A DNA stretch of 64,000 nt from Bradyrhizobium sp. JYMT SZCCT0428 (GCF_018131075.1 NZ_JAFCLS010000014.1:62001-126000); one strand, 5' to 3'. Positions 44,594 through 53,612 are shown, counted from the stretch's first letter. Numbers and translations are program-made. The notes: a model not told the origin generated them from the letters alone.

Positions 44594-46072
44594 TCAGTAT
44601 TCGGCGACGAGGCCGTAACCGCCGAACTTGTAATTGACGCCAAGCTTCAACGCGTGAATGTCCACGTTTGTCTCGGTCATGATCCCCGCGGAAGTTGTGA
44701 GCGGGCTCGGGTTGCCGACGGTCTTGGTGTTGTCAAACCTCATGTAGTTGTACTCCGCCTTCCACGACCAGTTGTCGAGGAAAGCGTTCTCGATACCGAC
44801 GCCAACCGTCCAGCCTGCCCGGGTCGCATGGGCGTCGGTACGGGTCCCCAGTAGCGGGGCTGTCAATGCGGTGGTCTCGCGCATCAACGCGCCGCCACCC
44901 CTGCCATAAAGCATCCAGCGGTTCCAGGCGTAACCGATGCGGCCTGCCAGGGTGGCGGTCCAGTCGATCGAGACGTCGTAAGTCTGAATGATGGTCCCGG
45001 ACGGATCGACCACGGTCGTGCTCGCGCCAATGTTTGTACCTGACGCATCGGCCTCGAGCCCGAGCACCCAGTTGCCGGCCTGTCGGTTGAACCCGACCTG
45101 CCCGCCGCCCAGGAAGCCGCTTGGCTTCTGCTGGAAAGGTGGCGTGAATACGTTTCCAACGACGCCCATGATGGTGGCGAAGTTGCGCTCGGTGCTTACC
45201 CAGCCGGCGTGTCCACCGACGTACAATCCCGTCCAGTTATAAGCGGTCATGATCGGGGCTTTGTAGACCGCCGCTGATCCTGTGACCGCGGCGGCTACCG
45301 GAGCGCCAAACCGGTAGTTGATGCCGGCCTTGACCAAGTGAAGGTTGACGTCGGTATAGGACTTGACGCCGGTGATTGTTGCCCCGGAAAGGGCATTGGT
45401 GATGCTGTCGTTGCCGTCGAAGCGCATGTAGTTGTACTCGGCCTTCCATGACCAGTTATCATGGAAGGCATTTTCAATGCCGGCGCCGACCGTCCATCCA
45501 AGGCGCGCGACCTTGGCGCGATGGTAGGGAGAATCCGGTATCACGAGGCCGGGTGCCGTCAGGGCATAGGTTTCGTGCATCATGGCGGCGCCGCCCTTGC
45601 CGTAAGCCAGCCAGCGGTCCCACGCATAACCGAGGCGTCCGGTCAGGCTCGCGGTCCAATCGATCGACACGTCGTAGGTTTGCGTAAGGAGCGGGTTTGT
45701 AGGAACGGCAACGGTGGTCGAACTGCGAAGCGTGGTGCCGGTAAGTTCTGCTTCGAGGCCCCAGACCCAATTGCCAGTCTGGCGGTTGAAGCCGATTTGG
45801 CCGCCACCGGCAAAGCCGTTTGGATGCTGCGAAAAGCCGGGATTGATAACCAATGAGACCACTGCGTTGCCGACAAAGGTTCGCTCGAACGTGCGGTCGG
45901 CGCCGGCCCAACCGGCGTGTGCGCCGATGTACATTCCCGTCCAGTCATAAACGGTGGCGATTGGCATCGCCTTATAGGCGGGGCGCGGTCCGAGATCGGC
46001 CGCGAACGCAGCAGAGAGACTGCCCAATGAGATGGCTGCGGCTGCGAGCGTCGTCCGCGATAGATGATACAT
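44594..46072 (-). CDS. Fused two-barrel outer-membrane protein
   Basis: 492 aa, twice the usual size of this Bradyrhizobium Omp family. Signal peptide (TTLAAAAISLGSLSAAFA, residues 7-24), then two complete barrel units. Unit 1 (about 43-255) and unit 2 (about 272-487) share every landmark: YDWTGMYIGAHAGW / YNWTGLYVGGHAGW, GGGQIGFNRQTGNWVWGLEAE / GGGQVGFNRQAGNWVLGLEAD, TYDVSIDWTASLTGRLGYAW / TYDVSIDWTATLAGRIGYAW, FHDNWSWKAEYNYMRFD / FLDNWSWKAEYNYMRFD, and KAGINYRFG / KLGVNYKFG. Only ~15 residues link them. It may form two eight-strand barrels or one large one. Divergent from an AraC regulator. Confidence 0.93.
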   Translation of the reverse strand: MYHLSRTTLAAAAISLGSLSAAFAADLGPRPAYKAMPIATVYDWTGMYIGAHAGWAGADRTFERTFVGNAVVSLVINPGFSQHPNGFAGGGQIGFNRQTGNWVWGLEAELTGTTLRSSTTVAVPTNPLLTQTYDVSIDWTASLTGRLGYAWDRWLAYGKGGAAMMHETYALTAPGLVIPDSPYHRAKVARLGWTVGAGIENAFHDNWSWKAEYNYMRFDGNDSITNALSGATITGVKSYTDVNLHLVKAGINYRFGAPVAAAVTGSAAVYKAPIMTAYNWTGLYVGGHAGWVSTERNFATIMGVVGNVFTPPFQQKPSGFLGGGQVGFNRQAGNWVLGLEADASGTNIGASTTVVDPSGTIIQTYDVSIDWTATLAGRIGYAWNRWMLYGRGGGALMRETTALTAPLLGTRTDAHATRAGWTVGVGIENAFLDNWSWKAEYNYMRFDNTKTVGNPSPLTTSAGIMTETNVDIHALKLGVNYKFGGYGLVAEY

Positions 46073-46385
46073 GGTTGCCCCCGAATAATGCTGCAGATGA
46101 GTCCTGATCCCTCAAATCGTCAGGTCCGGATTCATCAGGTCGTCTCATCAAGTCCTGTTTCATCCTTACCAAGGCGCCCAAAATTGGCTTGTCCTCGCTG
46201 GCTCTCGATTTGCACCGCGTGGCATCGCCGCCCGATTGCTGGCGAGCGTTGCAATCGCGCCACGGGTTGCGAAACTGGCTGGCACAATTGGTTTAACTGG
46301 CACTGTCTGGATCGTGCCGATGCAGCTATTTTGCCTTGATCGGGATCTGCTCGCAGCGAAGCGAGTTTTGAGGGCGTCGCAGGCG
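46073..46385. other. Divergent promoter region between Omp and AraC genes
   Basis: 313 bases. It must hold the promoters of the double-barrel gene and of the regulator. The frame of the AraC gene is open back to 46236, so its start could be earlier. I see no clear inverted repeat. Confidence 0.45.
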
Positions 46386-47411
46386 ATGGACGTTGATGAG
46401 CGTGGCGGAAAAGCCGTTGGCGGCAGGATCCAGAAAGTTGCTTTTGCGTCGGAGCAACTTCCGCCCCATCTGAATGATCGGGAAAAATTTTCGCTTTGGC
46501 AGGATCAATGGAACGCGCTTTACGGTTCGGTCGATCTGAAGCGTGCGGAAGACCGCCCGTTCGCGGTGAATTTTGAATTCGAGCCGATCGGCGCGGTCGG
46601 TATTGGTCGGCTCGACGGCAGCATCGATCGGATAGAGGGCAGCCAGCGCGACGTCGCTTCCGATGGTGCGGACAATTTTTGCGTCGCGCTTCATAGCGGT
46701 CGTTCCGATATAATCGGCATCCAGAACGGGCAGGATGCGACGATCAACCGCGACACAGCGGTGCTTCTGACTGCCGAACCCGGCGAGATGCTCAGAGGTC
46801 CGGAAAATGGCTGGTATGCGATCAATATTTCGCGCGCCCGGCTTCTTGCATTGGTCCCAAACGCTGACGACCTCATAGGCAAGCCGCTCGATGCGTCCTC
46901 ACCGGCGTTGCGTCATCTCGGCCGGTACGTCGAGTTTCTCATGGGGCTGAAGCAGGATGGCGATCCGGCGCTCGACCGGCACATCGAGACCATGATCGTC
47001 GATCTCGTCGCACTCGCGCTCGGCGCGCGCGGCGATCCGTCGGGGATTGCCGTGACGCGCGGCCTGCGCGCAGCACGATTGCATGACGTCCTTGCGGCCA
47101 TCAAATCGGGCTTTCACGATCCGGAATTCTCGTCGCAGAGCGTTGCGCAGCGTTTGGGCCTGTCGCGTCGCTACGTGAACGATCTGCTGGCCGAAAGCGG
47201 ATCTGGTTTCGCCGAGCGCGTGCTCGAGATGCGGCTGCATGAGGCCAGGGTGATGCTGATGGATGCAGCCCACGATCGATTGAAGGTGAGCGAAATCGCA
47301 TGGACCTGCGGGTTCAACGAGGTCCCTTACTTCAATCGTCGCTTTCGCCGTCGCTTCGGCATGACGCCGACCGACCTGCGCGAAGCGTCGCGACGCTCAA
47401 AATTGCGATGA
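46386..47411 (+). CDS. AraC-family transcriptional regulator
   Basis: About 341 aa from the ATG at 46386, though the frame is open from 46236 and the start is uncertain. The N-terminal ~200 residues resemble the AraC_binding_2 type (REKFSLWQDQWNALYGSVDLKR; FEFEPIGAVGIGRLDGS). The C-terminal ~100 form the double helix-turn-helix: LHDVLAAIKSGFHDPEFSSQSVAQRLGLSRRYVNDLL and VSEIAWTCGFNEVPYFNRRFRRRFGMTPTDLR. Divergent from the double-barrel outer-membrane gene, its likely target. A DUF992 scrap follows its stop at once. Confidence 0.9.
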   Translation: MDVDERGGKAVGGRIQKVAFASEQLPPHLNDREKFSLWQDQWNALYGSVDLKRAEDRPFAVNFEFEPIGAVGIGRLDGSIDRIEGSQRDVASDGADNFCVALHSGRSDIIGIQNGQDATINRDTAVLLTAEPGEMLRGPENGWYAINISRARLLALVPNADDLIGKPLDASSPALRHLGRYVEFLMGLKQDGDPALDRHIETMIVDLVALALGARGDPSGIAVTRGLRAARLHDVLAAIKSGFHDPEFSSQSVAQRLGLSRRYVNDLLAESGSGFAERVLEMRLHEARVMLMDAAHDRLKVSEIAWTCGFNEVPYFNRRFRRRFGMTPTDLREASRRSKLR

Positions 47412-47445
47412 CGGGCCTCCGTTCCGCGAATTTCAATCGACGGTA

Positions 47446-47502
47446 CAAGGCCGGTGCAGCATCGCTGGGCTGGAAGGCCTGGAACTCGGGCCGGAGCGTT
47501 AA
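47446..47502 (+). pseudogene. 3' remnant of a DUF992 gene
   Basis: Bases 47457-47502 read SIAGLEGLELGPER then stop, against SIAAGLESLELRPGR then stop at the end of the 44058-44540 gene. The DNA matches at about 80% over 55 bases, including the TAA and following T/A bases. No upstream part of the gene is left. Thus 44486-44542 and 47446-47502 are direct repeats that bracket the double-barrel/AraC module. Confidence 0.75.
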
Positions 47503-47667
47503 TTTTTCTCCCCCGCCCGCTCTCGCGGGGAGAAGTTGAGCCCGCTGCCCCCGCGCCGGTCACGATGCACCGCAGCAACTTTTTCTGACTTGCCAAATCG
47601 TCGCGGCGGGCGGAGCATCTGATCCGCCGACCCAATCATGGGCCGAGCTCCAAACAAGGAGGCGGCA

Positions 47668-49731
47668 ATGGGACAAGACGTCAGAAGTCCCCCAGGTACT
47701 AAAGAATCGGGTCCACGGTGCATTGCGCTGGTGGGCCCTTTCCAAAGCGGAAAAACCACACTTCTCGAAGCCATATTGGCGCGCACAGGCGCCATCCACC
47801 GCGCCGGCAGCGTCGATGCCGGAACTTCGGTCGGCGATTCCAGCCCCGAAGCGCGGCAGCACAAGATGGGCGTCGGCCTGAGCGCGGCCACCACCAGTTT
47901 CATGGGCGACAGCTATACCTTTATCGATTGTCCCGGCTCGATCGAGTTCGCGCAGGACATGCGCGCCGCGCTGCCGGCGGTCGATGCCGCGATCGTGGTC
48001 TGCGAAGCCGATGAAAAGAAGCTGCCGCAGCTGCAGATCATCCTGCGCGAGCTCGAGGAATTGGGCATTCCGCGCTTTTTGTTTCTGAACAAGATCGACA
48101 AGGCCAACAAGCGGATTCGCGAAACGCTGGCGACGCTGCAGCCGGCCTCGCGCGTGCCGCTGGTGTTGCGCCAGATTCCGATCTGGAACGGCGAATTGAT
48201 CGAGGGTTTTGTCGATCTCGCGCTGGAGCGCGCCTTTGTCTACCGCGAACACAAGCCTTCCGAAGTGATTGCGCTGGATGGCGGTAATCTCGACCGCGAG
48301 AAGGAAGCGCGCTTCTCGATGCTGGAAAAGCTCGCCGATCACGACGACGTGCTGATGGAGCAACTGCTGGAAGACATCCAGCCGCCGCGCGACGCGGTGT
48401 TCGACGATCTCGCGCGCGAATTGCGCGAAGGCCTGATCTGCCCGGTGTTGCTGGGTGCCGCGACACGCGAAAACGGCGTGCTGCGGCTGATGAAGGCGTT
48501 GCGGCATGAAGCGCCCGGCGTGGCCGAGACCGCCAAGCGCCTCAGCGCCTCTTCGCCCAAGGATGCGCTGGGCTATGTGTTCAAGACCGTGCATCAGCCG
48601 CACGGCGGCAAGCTGTCGCTGGTGCGGCTGCTCGCCGGGCACCTCGATGACGGTGCGACGCTGCAATCCTCGTCCGGCGAAGCGGGCAGGGTCTCCGGCA
48701 TCCTCGCGGTCAGTGGCGGGCACGACAGCAAACGGGCGGCGGCGGAAGCCGGCGAAACCGTGGCCCTCGGCAAGCTCGACGCCATCAAGACCGGCGACAC
48801 GCTCTCGAGCGGCAAGACCGCGCCGGCCTCGCTGGCGCTTGTCGAGCCGACGCCGCCGGTGCTCGCGATGTCGCTGGCCGCGAACGATCGCAAGGACGAC
48901 GTCAAGCTCGGCCAGGCGCTGCTGCGGCTGAACGAGGAGGATCCGTCGCTATCGATGATCCACAACACGCAGACCCACGACATCGTGCTGTGGGGCCAGG
49001 GCGAGATGCATCTGCGCGTCGCGCTCGAGCGGCTCAAGGATCGTTTCGGCGTCAACGTCAAATCGCAGGCGCCGGCGATCGGCTATCAGGAGACGATCCG
49101 CAAATCGATCACGCAACGCGGGCGCCACAAGAAGCAGTCCGGCGGCCATGGCCAGTTCGGCGACGTGGTGCTGGAAATCAAGCCGATGCCGCGCGGCTCG
49201 GGTTTCGAATTCCACGAAAAGGTCGTCGGCGGCGCGGTGCCGCGCAACTATATCGGCGCGGTGGAAGAGGGCGTGGTCGACAGTCTCGCGCGCGGGCCGC
49301 TCGGCTTTCCCGTGATCGACCTCCACGTCACCCTGACCGACGGCTCCTATCACAGCGTCGATTCCTCCGATCTTGCCTTCCGCACCGCGGCGCGGCTCGG
49401 CATGAGCGAGGCGCTGCCGCAGTGCCAGCCGGTGCTGCTGGAGCCGATCCACATAGTGGAGATCGTCTGCCCGACCGAGGCCACGGCAAAAATCAACGCC
49501 ATCCTGTCGGCGCGGCGCGGCCAGATCCTCGGCTTTGACACCCGCGAGGGCTGGGCCGGCTGGGATTGCGTCCGCGCCACCATGCCGGAAGCCGAGATCG
49601 GCGACCTGATCGTGGAGCTGCGGTCCGCCACCGCCGGCGCCGGCGGCTTCACCCGGCAATTCGACCGCATGGCCGAAGTAACCGGCCGCGCCGCCGACCA
49701 GATCATCGCCGCGCATCGAGTCGCGGCGTGA
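47668..49731 (+). CDS. Elongation factor G-like translational GTPase (non-canonical EF-G paralogue)
   Basis: 687 aa with EF-G domain order: GTPase (1-~260), domain II, III, IV (GRHKKQSGGHGQFGDVVLEIKP), V (MPEAEIGDLIVELRSATAG). P-loop GPFQSGKT 23-30 and NKID 141-144 are intact. In G3, DCPGSIEF (87-94), Ser91 replaces the catalytic His of DxPGHVDF. The switch I segment reads MGVGLSAATT where EF-G has RGITITSAATT. GTP hydrolysis may therefore be slow or differently triggered. AAGGAGG precedes ATG 47668. This is not the main fusA, which usually sits with rpsL/rpsG/tuf. Its role is unknown. Confidence 0.92.
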   Translation: MGQDVRSPPGTKESGPRCIALVGPFQSGKTTLLEAILARTGAIHRAGSVDAGTSVGDSSPEARQHKMGVGLSAATTSFMGDSYTFIDCPGSIEFAQDMRAALPAVDAAIVVCEADEKKLPQLQIILRELEELGIPRFLFLNKIDKANKRIRETLATLQPASRVPLVLRQIPIWNGELIEGFVDLALERAFVYREHKPSEVIALDGGNLDREKEARFSMLEKLADHDDVLMEQLLEDIQPPRDAVFDDLARELREGLICPVLLGAATRENGVLRLMKALRHEAPGVAETAKRLSASSPKDALGYVFKTVHQPHGGKLSLVRLLAGHLDDGATLQSSSGEAGRVSGILAVSGGHDSKRAAAEAGETVALGKLDAIKTGDTLSSGKTAPASLALVEPTPPVLAMSLAANDRKDDVKLGQALLRLNEEDPSLSMIHNTQTHDIVLWGQGEMHLRVALERLKDRFGVNVKSQAPAIGYQETIRKSITQRGRHKKQSGGHGQFGDVVLEIKPMPRGSGFEFHEKVVGGAVPRNYIGAVEEGVVDSLARGPLGFPVIDLHVTLTDGSYHSVDSSDLAFRTAARLGMSEALPQCQPVLLEPIHIVEIVCPTEATAKINAILSARRGQILGFDTREGWAGWDCVRATMPEAEIGDLIVELRSATAGAGGFTRQFDRMAEVTGRAADQIIAAHRVAA

Positions 49732-49744
49732 TTTGTTGACGATC

Positions 49745-49784
49745 GTCATTCCGGGGCGCGCGAAAGCGCGAACCCGGAATCCAT
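49745..49784. repeat. Half copy of the GTCATTCCGG palindrome
   Basis: GTCATTCCGGGGCGCGCGAAAGCGCG, then AACCCGGAATCCATT. The right half of the element is absent. Confidence 0.6.
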
Positions 49785-49929
49785 TTTCGTGTTTGGAAAC
49801 AGGATTCCTTTGCCACCCGGCGCAACGTGCAATCGTAAATTGTGAGATAGCTAACACGCTCTCGCCACGGATCGTCCTTATTTGTCCACGACAGATAAGG
49901 CGGTTCGGACGAGGGCAGTGATAGTGCGT

Positions 49930-50847
49930 ATGTGGAAAGCCGCTGCGTTGGTTGCCGTGATGCTGGCAACTGCCGCGCTCGCGCAGGACAAGCCGCCGGA
50001 ATTGACGCCGGCCGGCAAAGCGATCCTCCAGGACAAGCTCGCAATTGACGGCCGCCCGCTCTACGACCGGCCCGGGCCGGGTAAACCGATGACCTTCCCA
50101 TTGGCGATGTGCACGTTTCCGGGCGGCTTCTGCGGAGCGGTCCGTCGCGATGGCTCGGTCGCGGTACTTCCGAAATATGATTGGGTCGGTACATTCTCGG
50201 ACAACCGCGCCGCTGTTCGCGTGGGTGGTCTCTACGGCTATGTCGATGAAGACGGCCACGAAATCGTCAAGCCGCAATATCGCATCGTCGACGACTACCA
50301 TTTCGGCTTCGCGCAGGTCGATGTCGACGGTAAGTCCGGCCTGATCGATCGCGACGGCAAGATGGTGATCGAGCCGAAATACGGCTTCGTCCGCGCAATA
50401 GGTCCGGATCGCTTCCGCGTATCGGATACGCGGTGGCTTGGAGGGGTGCAGGGCGGCGAGGATTTTTCAGAGGGCCGGATCGCCTACCCTCCGTCCGGAG
50501 GAGTCAGTGTCACCGTCGCTGAATTCGTCCTGGGAAATAACGGAGGCGAAATCATAGACTTGTCGGGACAGCGGGTCGGACCGCCACCTGTGCCGTGGAC
50601 TCCCGGCTTTGACAAGGACGACCCATCGATCCGCTGGGTGCAAAAAGACAAGCTCTGGGGGCTGGCGCACGCTGACGGAAGTTGGCTGATCGAACCGAAA
50701 TTCCAGCAGGCGGGTTCGCTGGTGGATGGTCTGGCGCGTGTGTCACTGACCGGCAAGATCGGCTTTATTGACCGGGCTGGAAATTTCGCGATCGAACCGG
50801 TCTTCGACAAGGCATGGGTATTCGAGCGAGGGATAGAGCACACCTAG
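49930..50847 (+). CDS. WG-repeat exported protein, N-terminal part (interrupted gene)
   Basis: 305 aa to an in-frame TAG at 50845-50847. Signal peptide at the start (KAAALVAVMLATAALAQ). Then WG repeats, each about 35 residues, such as LYGYVDEDGHEIVKPQYR, KSGLIDRDGKMVIEPKY, LWGLAHADGSWLIEPKF, KIGFIDRAGNFAIEPVFD. The repeat after FERGIEHT continues in the same frame past the stop (AERDGSVGLIDKKGAW), so the natural protein was about 669 residues and this is a nonsense-interrupted gene. The truncated product could still be exported. Signal-peptide start at 49930; 49882 is also open. Confidence 0.75.
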   Translation: MWKAAALVAVMLATAALAQDKPPELTPAGKAILQDKLAIDGRPLYDRPGPGKPMTFPLAMCTFPGGFCGAVRRDGSVAVLPKYDWVGTFSDNRAAVRVGGLYGYVDEDGHEIVKPQYRIVDDYHFGFAQVDVDGKSGLIDRDGKMVIEPKYGFVRAIGPDRFRVSDTRWLGGVQGGEDFSEGRIAYPPSGGVSVTVAEFVLGNNGGEIIDLSGQRVGPPPVPWTPGFDKDDPSIRWVQKDKLWGLAHADGSWLIEPKFQQAGSLVDGLARVSLTGKIGFIDRAGNFAIEPVFDKAWVFERGIEHT

Positions 50848-51939
50848 GCAGAGCGAGACGGCTCTGTCGGCTTGATCGACAAGAAGGGGGCCTGGGTTTC
50901 CAAGAACGACTATCAGCAGATGCGTCTCGCTGCCGGCTACAGGGCTGGCATTCGCGAACCTGCGTTCGGCTGGCACTTCAAGAAGACCGATCGATGGGGT
51001 CTGCTGGACCTCGATGGCCGCGTCTTGCTGGATGCCGATTTCGATCAGGCAATCACGCGATGCGCCGATGGCCGGCTCGAGGGCCACAAGAACAAGGAAT
51101 TGCTCTCCTTCAAGGCGGATGGCACACCGCTGCAGCCATCCGACGGCAAGCTTGTCGGCGCGTTATGCAACAGCGTGCCGCCCTATGCCTTGAAGACCGG
51201 CGAGAAATTTACGTTGGTGGACGCCAACTCGATCCCTTTGATCCAATTGCAGTTCGATGCGGTCAGCCAATTTCCAGGGGGCGTCAAGAACGTGAAGATC
51301 GATGGCAAGTGGGGGCGCATCGGACCCGACGGCCGTTGGCTGCTTGAGCCCCGTTTCGATTATCTCTCGGGGCATGCCGATACCTTCGTTGCGTCGGTTG
51401 ATGGCAAACGTGGATTCATGCGGTCGGACGGAACTTGGGTGATCGAACCAAAATTCGACGCTGCGGCACGACGCCAGAACAGCGACACCGCATTCGTCAC
51501 TGTTGCCGGCGCCACCGGTGTAGTGCGGCTCGCAGATCAATCCTGGGTCGTTCCACCGCGCCCGGGTGTCATGTGCGACATCAACCATGCGCTGATGACG
51601 CAAGGCGAGGGCAAGCGGACGATCCTGTCGAAGGCCGGGCAGGACTGGATCGAGATCGACGCCGAGAGGATCGGCATCTCGCTTGATATCGGCCTTCTGA
51701 CATTCCTCAGGGACGGCAAATGGGGATTGGTCGATACGACCGGGCGGGTGACGGTCGAGCCGCAATATGAGGAACCGGTCGCTTTCCTGCCGCGCCTCCG
51801 CGGCATCGCCTGGGCCAAGCGCGACGGCAAATGGTGCGCCATCGACCGTCGCGGCCATCCGGTCGAAGGCATTTCATGCGCGCCAGGCGATCCGTTGGGA
51901 GGACCGGGCGGCCGGTTTGAGTGCAAGGTTGAGCCGTGA
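50848..51939 (+). CDS. WG-repeat protein, C-terminal part after in-frame stop
   Basis: Continues the frame of 49930-50847 without a shift, for about 363 codons. WG repeats go on: SVGLIDKKGAW, RWGLLDLDGRVLLDADFD, KWGRIGPDGRWLLEPRFD, KRGFMRSDGTWVIEPKFD, KWGLVDTTGRVTVEPQYE. It ends GGRFECKVEP. No signal peptide and no good ribosome-binding site; the nearest start is TTG 50872. It would be expressed only by read-through or re-initiation. If CAG was the ancestral codon, one C-to-T change explains the break. Confidence 0.65.
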   Translation, partial: AERDGSVGLIDKKGAWVSKNDYQQMRLAAGYRAGIREPAFGWHFKKTDRWGLLDLDGRVLLDADFDQAITRCADGRLEGHKNKELLSFKADGTPLQPSDGKLVGALCNSVPPYALKTGEKFTLVDANSIPLIQLQFDAVSQFPGGVKNVKIDGKWGRIGPDGRWLLEPRFDYLSGHADTFVASVDGKRGFMRSDGTWVIEPKFDAAARRQNSDTAFVTVAGATGVVRLADQSWVVPPRPGVMCDINHALMTQGEGKRTILSKAGQDWIEIDAERIGISLDIGLLTFLRDGKWGLVDTTGRVTVEPQYEEPVAFLPRLRGIAWAKRDGKWCAIDRRGHPVEGISCAPGDPLGGPGGRFECKVEP

Positions 51940-52019
51940 CCTGAGAGCGCCGCTCTCCGGTAGGCCAGCTGACCTTCGCCGGCATTGACACCGCCGCCGG
52001 CATGGCCGAATTGACTGCC

Positions 52020-52862
52020 ATGACCCGAGCAACCAGACCCCCCGCCGCGTGCCTGATCGGATGGCCGGCCGCGCATTCGCGCTCGCCGCTGATCCATCAT
52101 TATTGGCTGCGGACGCTGGGCATCGAGGGCGGCTACGTCATCGAGGCGGTGCCGCCCGACGAGTTTCAGGACTTTGTCTTCCGGCTTTCGCTGCGCGGCT
52201 TTGTCGGCGCCAACGTCACCCTTCCGCACAAGGAGCGCGCGCTGGCGCTGTCGAAGCCGGATGACCGCGCCCGCGCGGTCGGCGCCGCCAACACCTTGTG
52301 GTTCGAGAATGGCGAGCTGTGTTCGACCAACACCGATGTCGAGGGCTTTATCAATAATCTCGATGCCTGCGCGCCCGGATGGGAGCGTGCCGAGGAGGCG
52401 CTGGTGCTGGGCGCCGGTGGTGCGGCGCGCGCCGTGCTGTTCGGGTTGATCGAGCGCGGCATCAAGCGCGTGCATCTGGCCAACCGGACCGGGGAGCGCG
52501 CGCAGGCGCTGGCGGATCAATTCGGCGCGAGCGTGTTGCCGGTGGCATGGGATGCATTGAGTGAATTGCTGCCGCGCGCCGGGCTGCTGGTGAACACGAC
52601 CTCGCTCGGGATGCACGGCCAGCCGGCGCTCAAACTCGATGTCGGCCGGTTGCCGACGGGCGCCGTCGTCAACGATCTCGTTTACGTGCCGCTGGATACG
52701 CCATTGCTTGTCGCCGCGCGCGGGCGCGGGCTGCAGACCGCCGACGGGCTCGGCATGCTGCTGCACCAGGCGGTGCGCGGATTTGAGCTATGGTTCGGCA
52801 AGCGCCCCGAAGTGACATCAGAACTTCGTGCGATCGTCGAGGCCGATCTCACCAAGGTTTGA
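52020..52862 (+). CDS. aroE: Shikimate dehydrogenase
   Basis: 280 aa; reduces 3-dehydroshikimate with NADPH, step four of the shikimate pathway. Substrate site: SRSPLIHHYWL, NVTLPHK (catalytic Lys) and NTDVEGF (Asp). NADP-binding GAGGAARA is near 134, then NRTGERA, NTTSLGM, VYVPLDTPLL and GLGMLLHQAVRGFELWFG. ATG 52020 (MTRATRPP) chosen; MAELTA at 52002 is possible. Not adjacent to other aro genes here. 62 bases before the exported protein at 52925. Confidence 0.96.
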   Translation: MTRATRPPAACLIGWPAAHSRSPLIHHYWLRTLGIEGGYVIEAVPPDEFQDFVFRLSLRGFVGANVTLPHKERALALSKPDDRARAVGAANTLWFENGELCSTNTDVEGFINNLDACAPGWERAEEALVLGAGGAARAVLFGLIERGIKRVHLANRTGERAQALADQFGASVLPVAWDALSELLPRAGLLVNTTSLGMHGQPALKLDVGRLPTGAVVNDLVYVPLDTPLLVAARGRGLQTADGLGMLLHQAVRGFELWFGKRPEVTSELRAIVEADLTKV

Positions 52863-52924
52863 GCGGGAGTATCGTTGCGGGAATTGGGGGCAGTGGCTAC
52901 GTGGTGGCCTACCGGAGATCCCTC

Positions 52925-53563
52925 ATGACCAAGAATCTGTCCAAGCATCGTTCTACACTCATCCGCCCGCTGTTCGCCGCCGCGATGGTGGCCGCGTCCA
53001 CCATCTATGCCGTTGCCCAGCAGCCGCCCACGCCGACGCGGGTTCGCGGCACCATCGAAGGTGTCGAGGGCGACATACTTGCGGTCAAGTCGCGCGGCGG
53101 CGAAGACGTCAAGCTGCACATGACCGGCGATATCAGGGTGGTCGGGATCACCAAAATCGCGCTGTCCGATGTCAAGGTCGGTTCCTTCATCGGCGCCACC
53201 ACGGTGCCGGGACCGGACGGCAGCCAGAATGCGGTCGAGGTGCACGTGTTTCCCGAGGCGATGCGCGGCACCGGCGAGGGCTCGCGGCCGTATGATCTGC
53301 GCCCCAACAGCACCATGACCAATGCGACGGTGGATCAGTCGGTGGCCGGCAATGACGGTCACACGCTGTTGATCAAATACAAGGGCGGCGAGAAGAAGGT
53401 TGTGGTGTCGCCGGAGACGCCGGTCGTGACCTATGTCCCCGCCGACAAGTCCGACCTCAAGGCCGGCGCCAAGGTGATCGCTTTCATGAAGAAGCTGCCG
53501 GACGGCTCGTTCGAAACCAACCGCGTCAGCGTCGGCCGCGATGGGCTGACGCCGCCGATGTGA
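52925..53563 (+). CDS. Exported protein, DUF5666-like (first of tandem pair)
   Basis: 212 aa. Signal peptide (LIRPLFAAAMVAASTIYAVA). The mature protein begins QQPPTPTRVRGTIEGVEGDILAVKSRGGEDVKLHM, a small OB-like beta domain typical of DUF5666, repeated less exactly after residue 130 (LLIKYKGGEKKVVVSPETPVVTYVPADKSDLKAGAKVIAF). Ends GRDGLTPPM. Function unknown; OB-like periplasmic domains often bind metal or nucleic acid. GGAG is eight bases before the ATG. A 207-aa paralogue follows at 53686. Confidence 0.8.
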   Translation: MTKNLSKHRSTLIRPLFAAAMVAASTIYAVAQQPPTPTRVRGTIEGVEGDILAVKSRGGEDVKLHMTGDIRVVGITKIALSDVKVGSFIGATTVPGPDGSQNAVEVHVFPEAMRGTGEGSRPYDLRPNSTMTNATVDQSVAGNDGHTLLIKYKGGEKKVVVSPETPVVTYVPADKSDLKAGAKVIAFMKKLPDGSFETNRVSVGRDGLTPPM

Positions 53564-53571
53564 CGCGAAGC

Positions 53572-53612
53572 GTCATTCCGGGATGGTGCGTTAGCACCAG
53601 ACCCGGAATGAC
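53572..53612. repeat. Short palindrome (GTCATTCCGG...CCGGAATGAC)
   Basis: GTCATTCCGGGATGGTGCG and its near-complement CACCAGACCCGGAATGAC. Starts nine bases past the gene and could end its message. Confidence 0.75.
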
